From: Aureimonas sp. AU20
GTDB taxonomy: Bacteria > Pseudomonadota > Alphaproteobacteria > Rhizobiales > Rhizobiaceae
Assembly (NCBI RefSeq): GCF_001442755.1
Contig: NZ_CP006368.1
Span: 310,001-374,000 of the forward strand
Length of the DNA: 64,000 nucleotides
Reading direction: 5' to 3'
Shown here piece by piece: positions 52,953 through 61,430 of this stretch; position 1 is the first letter of the stretch, and the number at the start of each line of letters is the position of its first letter. The notes below the pieces were generated by a model. It saw only the letters and a list, made by a program, of their open reading frames with translations. It was not told the DNA's origin and did not search any database. The translations under genes were made by a program, and so were the position numbers.

Positions 52953-54320
52953 ATGAAACCGCTTTCGCTTCTTCGATCCGCCGCCCTATCGACGGCTCTC
53001 GGCCTTGCCGCGCTGGGTCTTGCCTGCGCCCACGGGGCCCGTGCCGACGAGCAGTACTTCCCGCTCCAGAGCTACCGCGTCGGCCCCTATGCCGCCGGCG
53101 GCACGGGCTTCTTCGGCGGGTTCATCGACTATCTCAACCTCGTCAACACGCGCGACGGCGGGGTCAACGGCGTCAAGCTGACCTGGAGCGAGGGCGAGAC
53201 GCAATACGAGGTGGAAAAGGGGGTCGAGGTCTACGAGCGCCTGAAGACCCATCCCGACATTGCAGCCTGGAACCCGCTCTCGGTCGGCATCGCCTATGCC
53301 ATGATCGACCGGATCACGCAGGACAAGGTGCCGCTCGTCACCATCAACCACGGCCGCACGGACTCCACCGACGGCCGCGTCTTCCCCTATGTCTTCCCGC
53401 TGCTGCTCAACCCCTATAGCGAGACGTCGGGCATCGTGAACTACATCGCCGCCAAGGAGGGCGGGCTGGAGAAGCTGAAGGGCAAGAAGCTCGTGGTGCT
53501 CTACCACGGCTCGCCCTACGGCAAGGAGACGATCCCGATCTACGAGCTCTTGGCCGAGCAATACGGCTTCACCGTGCAGCAGATCGAGGTGCCTCATCCC
53601 GGCAACGAGCAGCAGGCGCAATGGCTGACGATCCGCCGCGCCAAGCCGGATTATGTCGTTCTGCGCGGCTGGGGTGTGATGAACCCCGTGGCGCTGAAGA
53701 CCGCGCAGAAGACGGGCTTCCCGGCGGACCATATCGTCGGCAACGTCTGGTCCAATTCGGAAGAGGACGTGAAGCCGGCGGGCGACGCCGCCAAGGGCTA
53801 CACCGCGATCACCACCCAGGCCTCGGGCAACAGCTATCCCGTGGTGCAGGAGATCATCAAGACGCTCTACGACAAGGGCCAGGGCAACCTAGCGGACACG
53901 AGCCGCATCGGCTCGGTCTACCACAATCTCGGCATCGTCAACGGTATCCTGAACGTCGAGGCGATCCGCATCGCGCAAGAGAAGTTCGGCAAGCGAACGC
54001 TGAGCGGCGACGAGGTGCGCTGGGGCTTCGAGCATCTCCGGCTCGACCCAGCCCGCGTCGAGGCGCTGGGCGCCAAGGACCTGTTCCACTCGATCAACGT
54101 CACCTGGGACAATCACGAGGGCGAGGGCCGCGTGACCTTCCAGCAATGGGACGGGCAGAAGTGGAACGTCGTGTCCGACTGGATCGCGCCGGACTGGGCG
54201 CTGCTGCGCCCGATCATCGAGAAGTCGGCCGAAGCCTACGCTAGGGAAAAGGGCATTCAGCTGCGCACCGCCGAGGATGCCGAGAAGGTCGCCTCGGGCA
54301 AGCAGGCCGCCGCGCAGTAA
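52953..54320 (+). CDS. Periplasmic substrate-binding protein of the branched-chain type
   Basis: 455 residues, long for a Liv-type binding protein (usually 370-420). Signal peptide MKPLSLLRSAALSTALGLAA with cleavage near HGARA-D. The mature protein begins EQYFPLQSYRVGPYAAGGTG; later LVVLYHGSPYGKETIPIYEL, RRAKPDYVVLRGWGVMNPVA and ITTQASGNSYPVVQEIIKTL mark the Peripla_BP_6 fold. It is embedded in an sfn-type operon, so the ligand is probably an organosulfur compound rather than leucine. The ATG follows CGGAG; an upstream in-frame start lacks one. Confidence 0.85.
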   Translation: MKPLSLLRSAALSTALGLAALGLACAHGARADEQYFPLQSYRVGPYAAGGTGFFGGFIDYLNLVNTRDGGVNGVKLTWSEGETQYEVEKGVEVYERLKTHPDIAAWNPLSVGIAYAMIDRITQDKVPLVTINHGRTDSTDGRVFPYVFPLLLNPYSETSGIVNYIAAKEGGLEKLKGKKLVVLYHGSPYGKETIPIYELLAEQYGFTVQQIEVPHPGNEQQAQWLTIRRAKPDYVVLRGWGVMNPVALKTAQKTGFPADHIVGNVWSNSEEDVKPAGDAAKGYTAITTQASGNSYPVVQEIIKTLYDKGQGNLADTSRIGSVYHNLGIVNGILNVEAIRIAQEKFGKRTLSGDEVRWGFEHLRLDPARVEALGAKDLFHSINVTWDNHEGEGRVTFQQWDGQKWNVVSDWIAPDWALLRPIIEKSAEAYAREKGIQLRTAEDAEKVASGKQAAAQ

Positions 54321-54331
54321 GGCGCCTTTCC

Positions 54332-54356
54332 GCCGCTGGAGGAAGCCTCCAGCGGC
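54332..54356 (+). promoter_or_regulatory. Intercistronic stem-loop after the binding-protein gene
   Basis: A perfect 11-bp stem (54332-54342 with 54346-54356; core CCGCTGGAGG/CCTCCAGCGG) with a three-base loop AAG, starting 12 bases after the stop, followed by C-rich rather than T-rich DNA. Confidence 0.6.
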
Positions 54357-54385
54357 TCCTCCCCCGTCCTTCGGATAGGCCCGCC

Positions 54386-55189
54386 ATGTCCGCTCTCGAT
54401 TCCAGCCCGCCTCTTCTCGACATCGGCTCGGTGCATGCCGTCTACAACGAGGCGATCCTTGCCTTGTCCGGCGTCTCGCTCACCGTCCGAAAGGGCGAGA
54501 TCGTCGCGCTTCTCGGCTCCAACGGCGCCGGCAAGTCGACGGTTCTCAAGGCCGTGTCGCGGCTTCTCAAGGCCGAACGCGGGCGCCTCACGCGCGGCCA
54601 TATCCGCTTCGAGGGTGAGGACGTCGCCGCGCTAGGCCCCGGCGAACTCGTTCGTCGCGGCCTCGTGCCGGTTCTGGAGGGGCGCCATTGCTTCAAGTCG
54701 CTGAGCGTCGAGGAGAATTTGCTGACGGGCGCGCTCGGGCGCGGCTCCAGCCGGCGCGAGGCCGCGCAGGATCTCGAGCGCGTCTATAGCTTCTTCCCCC
54801 GCCTCGTCCAGAAGCGGCGTCTGGCGGCCGGGCTGGTTTCGGGCGGCGAGCAGCAGATGGTGGCGATCGGGCGCGCCTTGATGGGCCGCCCGCGCCTTCT
54901 GGTGCTGGACGAGCCCTCGATGGGCCTCGCGCCCCAGATCACGCAGACGATCTTCGCGACGCTGGCGGATCTCAATCGCCGCGAGGGCCTGTCGATCCTC
55001 GTCGCCGAGCAGAATGCGGCCGTGGCGCTTCACCACGCGAGCAGAGCGGTCGTGATCGAGAACGGCGTCTGCGTCCTTGCCGGCCCGGCCGAGGAGTTGA
55101 AGGCGCGGGGCGACATCAGCGCCTTCTATCTCGGCCTCGCGCCGACGCCCCGACCCGCCGCCGGCGCAACCGGCCATTCCCTTCACTGA
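54386..55189 (+). CDS. Branched-chain-type ABC transporter ATP-binding protein (LivF-like)
   Basis: 267 residues: Walker A LLGSNGAGKSTVLKAVSRLL, LVPVLEGRHCFKSLSVEENL (LivF-type), signature GLVSGGEQQMVAIGRALM, Walker B LLVLDEPSMGLAPQITQTIF and AEQNAAVALHHASRAVVIEN. It completes the five-part importer (LivG, H, M, binding protein, LivF). The ATG has only a weak ribosome-binding site. The SfnB-like gene follows after 22 bp. Confidence 0.91.
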   Translation: MSALDSSPPLLDIGSVHAVYNEAILALSGVSLTVRKGEIVALLGSNGAGKSTVLKAVSRLLKAERGRLTRGHIRFEGEDVAALGPGELVRRGLVPVLEGRHCFKSLSVEENLLTGALGRGSSRREAAQDLERVYSFFPRLVQKRRLAAGLVSGGEQQMVAIGRALMGRPRLLVLDEPSMGLAPQITQTIFATLADLNRREGLSILVAEQNAAVALHHASRAVVIENGVCVLAGPAEELKARGDISAFYLGLAPTPRPAAGATGHSLH

Positions 55190-55211
55190 AAACCCAACAG
55201 GAGAGTTCGTC

Positions 55212-56459
55212 ATGACGATCGCCGGTCAGAAGATCGAAGCCGCCGCCAAGGCCGTTCCCGGCCTGCCGCGCCCCTCCGCGCACGCGCATGTCATCGCCGA
55301 CGACGCCGAGGCGATCGCGGTCGCGACAGCAATCGCTGATCGCATCCGCCCTGGCGCGGCGCGGCGCGACGCCGAGCGGATCTGGCCGGTCGAGGAACTG
55401 GACGCCTATTCCCAGTCCGGCCTCTGGTCGATCAACGTGCCGAAGGTCTATGGCGGGCCGGAGGTCTCCTACGCCACGCTCGCCAAGGTGATCGAGATCA
55501 TCTCGGCCGCCGACCCGTCCATCGGCCAGATCACGCAGAACCATCTCGGCGTGGTGGCGGCCATCCGCACGGTGTCCGACGAAGCGCAGAAGGCGCTTCT
55601 GTTTGCCGAGGTGCTGCGGGGCGTGCGCTTTGGCAACGCCTTCTCCGAGTTCGGCTCCAAGCGTGCCGCCGATTTCGAGACGAAGTTTACCGATGCCGGC
55701 GATCATGTCGTCGTCACCGGCCGCAAATTCTATTCCAGCGGCGCGCTGCTCGCCCATCTCGTGCCGATCGTCGCCTTGGACGAGGAAGGCCGCGCCTGGT
55801 ACGCGATCGCCGACCGCAACGCCGAAGGGCTCACCGTGATCGACGACTGGTCCGCCTTCGGCCAGCGGACCACACTGTCTGGCACCGTTCTCGTCGACCA
55901 TGTGAAAGTGCCCAAGACCCATCTCGTGCCGGGCTACAAGGGCTACGAGGTGCCGACAGTCGACGGCGCGATCTTCCAGATCATCCAGGTCGCCGTGGAC
56001 ACCGGCATCGCCCGCGCGGCGATCGAGGACACGATCGACTTCGTGCGCACCAAGTCGCGCGCCTGGGTGGATTCCGGGCTGGAGCGCGCGTCGGACGATC
56101 CCTATACGATCCAGGCGGTGGGCCGCCTGACGCTTCAGCTCCACGCCGCGCAGGCGCTGCAGCACCTCGCCGGCGAGGCGGTGGACCGCGCCGTCGCCGC
56201 CCCCTCCGCCGAGAGCGTCGCGGCCGCGCAGATCGCCGTGGCCGAGGCCAAGATCCTGTCCACCGAGATCGCGATCGAGGCGACCAACAAGCTGTTCGAG
56301 CTTGCCGGCACCCGCTCCACGCTGGCCGAGCACAATCTCGACCGGCACTGGCGCAACGCCCGCACCCACACGCTGCACGACCCCGTGCGCTGGAAGGTCG
56401 CGATCCTCGGCAATCACGCCCTAAACGGCGTCAACCCGCCGCTTCACGCCTGGAGCTGA
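55212..56459 (+). CDS. sfnB: SfnB-family sulfur-acquisition oxidoreductase (acyl-CoA dehydrogenase fold)
   Basis: 415 residues with the acyl-CoA dehydrogenase-like flavin fold (DszC/SfnB group). AHVIADDAEAIAVATAIADR, GLWSINVPKVYGGPEVSYAT, IGQITQNHLGVVAAIRTVSD, RFGNAFSEFGSKRAADFETK, DDWSAFGQRTTLSGTVLVDH and the C-terminal TRSTLAEHNLDRHWRNARTH match the family. Members oxidise organosulfur compounds with reduced flavin. CAGGAGAG precedes the ATG. Its place with SfnG and an FMN reductase confirms a sulfur-scavenging role; the exact step is uncertain. Confidence 0.9.
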   Translation: MTIAGQKIEAAAKAVPGLPRPSAHAHVIADDAEAIAVATAIADRIRPGAARRDAERIWPVEELDAYSQSGLWSINVPKVYGGPEVSYATLAKVIEIISAADPSIGQITQNHLGVVAAIRTVSDEAQKALLFAEVLRGVRFGNAFSEFGSKRAADFETKFTDAGDHVVVTGRKFYSSGALLAHLVPIVALDEEGRAWYAIADRNAEGLTVIDDWSAFGQRTTLSGTVLVDHVKVPKTHLVPGYKGYEVPTVDGAIFQIIQVAVDTGIARAAIEDTIDFVRTKSRAWVDSGLERASDDPYTIQAVGRLTLQLHAAQALQHLAGEAVDRAVAAPSAESVAAAQIAVAEAKILSTEIAIEATNKLFELAGTRSTLAEHNLDRHWRNARTHTLHDPVRWKVAILGNHALNGVNPPLHAWS

Positions 56460-56632
56460 ACGGTTTACGAGCAAACGGGATGTCGCGGTCCGGCGGTAGG
56501 GGGCCGCCGGCCGACGCGTCATCGCTTTTAGGAGAGCGATAGACGTCCAACCGCACCGGCACCTCGCAGGATACAGCTTTCGACAACGCTTAGCGAAAGA
56601 CCCGATGTCGCCCGGTCGATCCGGGCCGGCTT

Positions 56633-56977
56633 TCACCGCCGATCGAGTGCGCTCGGATCGGCGCCCATCACTTGCGTCCGGGCGCCGGTTTCCGCCTGTA
56701 GCATGGCCTGTTGCAACTCGGTGGGGGACGCAGACACGCCGCGCGCCGCCAGATCGCGTTGGACTTCTGCAAGAAGCTCGGCATCCGTCTTTCCGTCGAG
56801 CGCGCCCTTCACAAGCGACCGCGCATAGGCGGCGGCCGCTTCTTCATCCTGCCCCATCCGCCCGGCGGCCCAAAGGCCGAAGCGGCGCTCGCGCGCCATC
56901 CGGACCAGAAACGCGACCTCCTCGTCATGAACGAATTTCTGCTCGAAAGCCGCTTCGCGATCCGGAAAAATGCTCAT
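56633..56977 (-). CDS. F1Fo-ATPase inhibitor zeta subunit (DUF1476)
   Basis: 114 residues, helical. MSIFPDREAAFEQKFVHDEE is the inhibitory N-terminus, followed by ARERRFGLWAAGRMG and YARSLVKGALDGKTDAELLA. These are hallmarks of DUF1476, the alphaproteobacterial zeta subunit that blocks ATP hydrolysis by F1. GGAGGAGG lies close to the ATG. It stands alone between two unrelated operons. The family is confined largely to alphaproteobacteria, which supports the taxonomic reading. Confidence 0.92.
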   Translation of the reverse strand: MSIFPDREAAFEQKFVHDEEVAFLVRMARERRFGLWAAGRMGQDEEAAAAYARSLVKGALDGKTDAELLAEVQRDLAARGVSASPTELQQAMLQAETGARTQVMGADPSALDRR

Positions 56978-57189
56978 CTTTTCCTCCTCCTGGCCGACCG
57001 GGTCCGGGACGCGCGGGCCACGAGGCATCGACGCTTGAGAGTTTAGGCGACGGCGAAGTCCGCTCAAGGGCCACGCGGCACACAAGTTCATCTGTGAGCG
57101 AAGACCATGGAACCGGAGCGGGGCAGGCTTGGTCCAGCCGGGGCGACGATCGAGCCAAGAGCCGAGCTTTGAATTGTGGGCATCGTCCT

Positions 57190-58269
57190 TCAGTTGAGGC
57201 GACGTCCATCCTCCTTGGCGAAGAGATGGGCATGGTCGGCGCGCCCGGCGACGGACAGGCGCTCTCCGACACGAACGGGGCTGGTTCGGGGGAATTCCAC
57301 CGTGACCATGCGCTCCTCGCCGATGTCGAGATAGCCGAAGGTCTGGCTGCCCAGGCGCTCCACCACCGAAAGCTCGCCCGTGAACCAGGCGGCCTCCGGC
57401 GCGCTGATTTCGAGGTCTTCCGGCCGAATGCCGAGCGTGACCTGCGTTGAGCCGGCGGCGGACGCCAGGGGCGGCAGGCTGATCTCGCGCGCGGGCAGGC
57501 GCAGGCGCAGCTCCAGCGCGTCGCTGCCGAGGATTTCGCAATCCAGCGTGTTCATGGTCGGGCTGCCGATGAACTTGGCGACGAACAGGGTCTGCGGTCG
57601 CTGGTAGAGGTCGAGCGGCGCGCCGACCTGTTCCATATGGCCGCCGTTCATCACCACGATCCGGTCCGCCAGGGTCATCGCCTCGACCTGATCGTGCGTG
57701 ACATAAACCGTGGTGGCGCGAATGCGCCGATGCAGCTTGGCGATTTCGAGCCGCATCTCGACGCGCAAGGCGGCGTCGAGATTGGACAAGGGCTCATCGA
57801 ACAGGAAGGCGTCGGGATCGCGCACGATGGCCCGGCCCATGGCGACGCGCTGGCGCTGGCCGCCCGATAGCTGCGCGGGGCGCCGGTCAAGAAACGGGTC
57901 GAGCTTCAGGATGGCGGAGGCGTTCTTCACCTTGCCGTCGATGGCGGCGGGATCGCCGTCGCGCATCTTCAGGCCGAAGGCCATGTTCTCCTCCACCGAC
58001 ATATGCGGATAGAGCGCGTAGTCCTGAAACACCATGGCGATGTTGCGCTCGGCCGGCGGCAGCTGGCCGACGGAGCGCCCGCCGATGAACAATTCGCCGG
58101 CGCTGATCTCCTCCAGCCCGGCGATCATGCGCAGAAGCGTGGACTTGCCGCAGCCGGACGGGCCGACCAGCACGATGAATTCGCCGCTGGCGATCTCGAG
58201 ATCCACGCGCCGGATCACGTTCACCGCACCGTAGTCCTTGCGGATCGCCTTCAAGGCAATGGCCGACAT
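57190..58269 (-). CDS. Carbohydrate ABC transporter ATP-binding protein (UgpC/MalK type)
   Basis: 359 residues: Walker A LVGPSGCGKSTLLRMIAGLE, VFQDYALYPHMSVEENMAFG, signature AQLSGGQRQRVAMGRAIV, Walker B FLFDEPLSNLDAALRVEMRL, H-loop VTHDQVEAMTLADRI, then an OB/TOBE regulatory domain (about 235-355; LGIRPEDLEIS). It is divergent from the GntR regulator and should energise the MalFG-type permeases encoded at 61431-63187. Confidence 0.92.
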   Translation of the reverse strand: MSAIALKAIRKDYGAVNVIRRVDLEIASGEFIVLVGPSGCGKSTLLRMIAGLEEISAGELFIGGRSVGQLPPAERNIAMVFQDYALYPHMSVEENMAFGLKMRDGDPAAIDGKVKNASAILKLDPFLDRRPAQLSGGQRQRVAMGRAIVRDPDAFLFDEPLSNLDAALRVEMRLEIAKLHRRIRATTVYVTHDQVEAMTLADRIVVMNGGHMEQVGAPLDLYQRPQTLFVAKFIGSPTMNTLDCEILGSDALELRLRLPAREISLPPLASAAGSTQVTLGIRPEDLEISAPEAAWFTGELSVVERLGSQTFGYLDIGEERMVTVEFPRTSPVRVGERLSVAGRADHAHLFAKEDGRRLN

Positions 58270-58298
58270 CGAGTTCCTCCCAGACCCCTTGATCTCAA

Positions 58299-58322
58299 AT
58301 TATCAATAATGATATCGATAAT
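58299..58322. promoter_or_regulatory. Inverted repeat in the ATPase/GntR divergent promoter
   Basis: ATTATC (58299-58304) and GATAAT (58317-58322) with three further pairs inside form an imperfect 24-bp palindrome in AT-rich DNA between the divergent genes. It is a natural operator for the adjacent GntR protein. Confidence 0.5.
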
Positions 58323-58341
58323 GAAGAGCAAGGAGATCGTC

Positions 58342-59040
58342 GTGGAAGAAGCGCGGGGCGGGGAGGATCGGCAAAGGGCGGGTGGCAGGCGCGCGGCGTC
58401 CGGCAAGTCCGCTGCCGCCTTCACATCGCTGAAGCGCGAGATCATGCTGGGCGAGCTGCGGCCGGGCCAGGCGCTGGTCGAGCTGGAACTCGCCACCCGC
58501 TTCGGCTGCAGCCAGGGCACGGTGCGCGAGGCGCTGCTGCAGTTGCAGGACGAAGGACTGGTGCTGCGCAACGGCTATCGCGGCACGCAGGTCTCCGACT
58601 GCACGCTGGAAGAGGCGGTGGAGCTGTTCCGCATCCGCCAGTCCATCGAATGCCGCGGCATCGTCCATGTGCTGCGCCATCCCAGCCGCACGCTGGTTTC
58701 CGATCTCAAGGCCATGCTCGCCGACATGACCCGCGCGGCCGAGCGGGAGGACGAGCTGGAGCTCGCCTCGATCGACCGCGAGTTCCACGGCCGCATCTTC
58801 GCCGATGCCGGCCTGCCGGCGCTGGACCCGATCCTGCGCCGCTGCCTCATCCACAATCATCGCTACAAGATCTCGCGCTCGACGCAGGCGCGCGACCTTG
58901 CCCAGACCGCCCGGCGCCACGAGCCGATCGTCGCCGCCATCGAGGCGCGAGACCTTGCCGCCGCCTCGGCCGCCCTTTTCCACCATATCGCGACGATCGT
59001 GGATTTCGGCCCGAACGTCTTTCCGGATCACGTCCAATGA
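58342..59040 (+). CDS. GntR-family regulator (FCD domain) of the sugar importer
   Basis: 232 residues. Winged helix at about 25-90 (AAFTSLKREIMLGELRPGQA, ELATRFGCSQGTVREALLQL) and FCD domain beyond (RIRQSIECRGIVHVLRHPSR, ASIDREFHGRIFADAG with metal-type His). The GTG start has AAGGAG six bases upstream; ATG codons at 58309 and 58321 lack one and lie in the palindrome. It overlaps the esterase gene by 4 bp, so regulator, esterase, importer and isomerase run in one direction. Confidence 0.87.
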   Translation: MEEARGGEDRQRAGGRRAASGKSAAAFTSLKREIMLGELRPGQALVELELATRFGCSQGTVREALLQLQDEGLVLRNGYRGTQVSDCTLEEAVELFRIRQSIECRGIVHVLRHPSRTLVSDLKAMLADMTRAAEREDELELASIDREFHGRIFADAGLPALDPILRRCLIHNHRYKISRSTQARDLAQTARRHEPIVAAIEARDLAAASAALFHHIATIVDFGPNVFPDHVQ

Positions 59041-60011
59041 GCCACGCCCCCAGCCCCGCGCCCTTTCCCACCGACCTTGCTCCCGAAATGGCGGCGCTCG
59101 CCGCGCGCGTCCTTGCCGAGGATGGGCCGCAGCCCGACCCGACGCTGCTGCCCGCCGCCGAGGGGCGCCGGCTGGCGGAAGCGGGCAATCGACGCTGGAC
59201 TGTCGATCTGCCCGAGATGGCCCGCGTCGGCACCGCCCATGTCCCGGCCGACCCGACGCTCGGCTCGGCAGAGGTGCGGCTTCTGGTGTTGGTGCCGCCC
59301 GAGGCGAAAGCGGGTGCGATCCTCTTCGTGCATGGCGGCGGCTTCGCCTTCTGCAGCCCCGAAACGCATGAGCGCTGCGCCCGGGTTCTCGCCGCCGAGA
59401 CGGGGCTTCCGGTGATCCTGCCGGACTATCGTCTCGCCCCTGAGCATCCCTATCCCGCCGGGCTCATGGATGTCGTGGCCGCCTGGCGCGGCGCGTTTGA
59501 GGCTACCGCCGCCCTTGGCGTGCAGCCGGGGCCGATGATCCTGGCGGGCGACAGCGCCGGAGCCGGGCTCTGCGTTTCCGCGCTCGTGCACGAGGGCGCA
59601 CGGGGAAGGGCGGATGCGGCGCTCCTGTTCTACGGCGTCTATGCCGCCGATTTCGAGACGCCGTCCTACCACGCCTTCGCGGACGGGCCGGGCCTGACGC
59701 TCGGCAAGATGCAGCGCTACTGGGATTTTTACTTGGCCGACCCGGCGGCGCGTGGCGACCCGCTGGTCTCTCCGCTCCTGGCGAGCGACGAGGCTTTGGC
59801 AACCCTGCCGCCGCTCCATCTCATGGCCGCCGGCATCGACCCACTGCTCAGCGACACGCTGAATTTCGAGGCGCGGCTCGCCTCGCTCGGCCGCAGCGAA
59901 CGGGCGGGAATCGTGCCCGGCGTCGTGCACGGTTTCCTGCAGATGAGCCGCGACCTGCCCCAGGCTCGGGAGGCCCTGGGGCGGGCCGCCGCTTTCGTGA
60001 ACGCGATCTGA
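59037..60011 (+). CDS. Alpha/beta hydrolase of the hormone-sensitive lipase family
   Basis: 324 residues. The oxyanion motif is FVHGGGFAFCSPETHERCAR (HGGG, about 98-103), the nucleophile elbow is ILAGDSAGAGLCVSALVHEG (Ser about 165-175), and the acid and base are in AAGIDPLLSDT (Asp) and VVHGFLQMS (His). HSL-family enzymes cleave short acyl esters. Lying between a GntR gene (4-bp overlap) and a sugar-binding protein, it may remove acetyl or other acyl groups from the imported sugar. Substrate not determined. Confidence 0.86.
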   Translation: MSHAPSPAPFPTDLAPEMAALAARVLAEDGPQPDPTLLPAAEGRRLAEAGNRRWTVDLPEMARVGTAHVPADPTLGSAEVRLLVLVPPEAKAGAILFVHGGGFAFCSPETHERCARVLAAETGLPVILPDYRLAPEHPYPAGLMDVVAAWRGAFEATAALGVQPGPMILAGDSAGAGLCVSALVHEGARGRADAALLFYGVYAADFETPSYHAFADGPGLTLGKMQRYWDFYLADPAARGDPLVSPLLASDEALATLPPLHLMAAGIDPLLSDTLNFEARLASLGRSERAGIVPGVVHGFLQMSRDLPQAREALGRAAAFVNAI

Positions 60012-60053
60012 CGACGGCCAAGACGACCCATAAGAAGAACGGGAGGAACCAAC

Positions 60054-61253
60054 ATGACGAGACTGAGGACCCTGGCGGGCGCGCTCGCCCTTTTCACGAC
60101 GCTGGGCACCACGCTGGCCGAGGCCGAGACGGTGCGCTTCTGGTACCATTTCGACAATCCGGAAAATCCGATGTCGGCGCTGGTGGAGAAGTTCCAGACG
60201 GCCAATCCGGGCATCACGGTCGAGGCCGAGAACGTTCCCTGGAACAGCTATTACGACAATCTCTACACCGCGCTGGTCGGCGGCAACGCGCCGGACGCGG
60301 CCATGGTGAAGCTCTTCGCCCAGCCGCGCCTTCTGGAAATGGGCGCGCTGGAGCCGCTGGGCGAGCGGATCGCAGCCTGGCCGGGCAAGGCCGAGCTTCT
60401 CGACAATCTCCTGACGCTGAATGCCGGGCCGGACGGACAGAACTACTATCTGCCGATCCAATATGTCGTTCTCTATCTCTACTACCGCACCGACCTGTTC
60501 CAGGCCGCCGGCCTCGAACCGCCCAAGACCTGCGAGGAGTTCCGCACCGCCGCCAAGACGCTGACCAAGGCGCCGGACACCTACGGCTTCGGCTTTCGCG
60601 GCGGCAAGGGGGGGTGGGACCAGTGGGGCACGTTCACCTTCTCGCGCGGCGCGGCCTTGAAGCCGGGCGGGCTCGACAACGCGGAGGCGATCGCCGCCAA
60701 CCAGTGGCTGATCGACATGTTCGCCGTGGACAAGTCGATACCCCCGTCCTCGCCCAATGACGGGTTCCAGGAGATCATCGGCGCCTTTAAGTCGGGCAAG
60801 ACGGCGATGACCATCCACCATATCGGCTCGTCCAAGGATCTGGTGGCGGCGCTCGGCGACAAGGTCTCGGCCGTGCCGGTGCCGGCCTGCGACGGCAAGG
60901 CCTGGACCTCCTATGGCGACGAGTCGCTCGCGATCTTCGCCAATTCGGAGGCCAAGGACGCGGCCTGGAAATGGGTCTCCTTCCTGGCCGAGCCCGAGAA
61001 CAACGTCGAGTTCGTCAAGGCGACCAACCAGCTGCCGGTGACGAAGACGGGCTCGGCCAACTGGACCGGGCACGAGAAGCGCTTCGTCGACGCCACGCTC
61101 GCCTCACTGCCCTTCGCGGCCGTCCTGCCGCAGTCGTCCGCCACCGCCGACTTCGTCAACACGGAATGGCAGGCGACGATGCAGCAGGCGATGACGGGCC
61201 AGATCTCCTCGGCCGACATGATGAAGAAGCTGCAGGCCCTGTTCCAGAACTAG
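60054..61253 (+). CDS. Extracellular sugar-binding protein (MalE/UgpB type, SBP_bac_1)
   Basis: 399 residues with a signal peptide (MTRLRTLAGALALFTTLGTT, cleavage near LAEA-E). The mature protein starts TVRFWYHFDNPENPMSALVE; KFQTANPGITVEAENVPWNS, YYDNLYTALVGGNAPDAAMV and PIQYVVLYLYYRTDLFQAAG are typical of family 1 sugar-binding proteins, which bind oligosaccharides or glycerol-phosphates. GGGAGG lies before the ATG. A stem-loop separates it from the permease genes. Confidence 0.9.
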   Translation: MTRLRTLAGALALFTTLGTTLAEAETVRFWYHFDNPENPMSALVEKFQTANPGITVEAENVPWNSYYDNLYTALVGGNAPDAAMVKLFAQPRLLEMGALEPLGERIAAWPGKAELLDNLLTLNAGPDGQNYYLPIQYVVLYLYYRTDLFQAAGLEPPKTCEEFRTAAKTLTKAPDTYGFGFRGGKGGWDQWGTFTFSRGAALKPGGLDNAEAIAANQWLIDMFAVDKSIPPSSPNDGFQEIIGAFKSGKTAMTIHHIGSSKDLVAALGDKVSAVPVPACDGKAWTSYGDESLAIFANSEAKDAAWKWVSFLAEPENNVEFVKATNQLPVTKTGSANWTGHEKRFVDATLASLPFAAVLPQSSATADFVNTEWQATMQQAMTGQISSADMMKKLQALFQN

Positions 61254-61260
61254 CGCCTGT

Positions 61261-61288
61261 CCGGGCAGGGCGGACACGTTCTGCCCGG
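61261..61288 (+). promoter_or_regulatory. Intercistronic stem-loop after the sugar-binding protein gene
   Basis: CCGGGCAG (61261-61268) pairs perfectly with CTGCCCGG (61281-61288), seven bases after the stop codon, without a T-run. The rest of the 177-bp gap contains a second copy of GCCTGTCCGG (61318-61327; first at 61255-61264). Confidence 0.55.
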
Positions 61289-61430
61289 GATGGTGCGGCG
61301 AAAGCAACGATCAGGAGCCTGTCCGGTGATCCGGATTCGTTGGACAATCTCCAGACGCCCAATCCCTTCGTCAGGCGCCGGCCCTCAAAACCGGCGCCTC
61401 TCTCCTCGGTGAAACCGAAGGTCCGATCCC

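Noticed and set aside
58309..58341. ATG starts (58309, 58321) for the sugar-importer GntR gene
   Set aside because: Neither has a ribosome-binding site and both lie in the operator palindrome; the GTG at 58342 has AAGGAG.
61255..61327. Direct repeat GCCTGTCCGG as a mobile-element footprint
   Set aside because: Only ten bases, two copies, no other element features; likely chance or hairpin-related.
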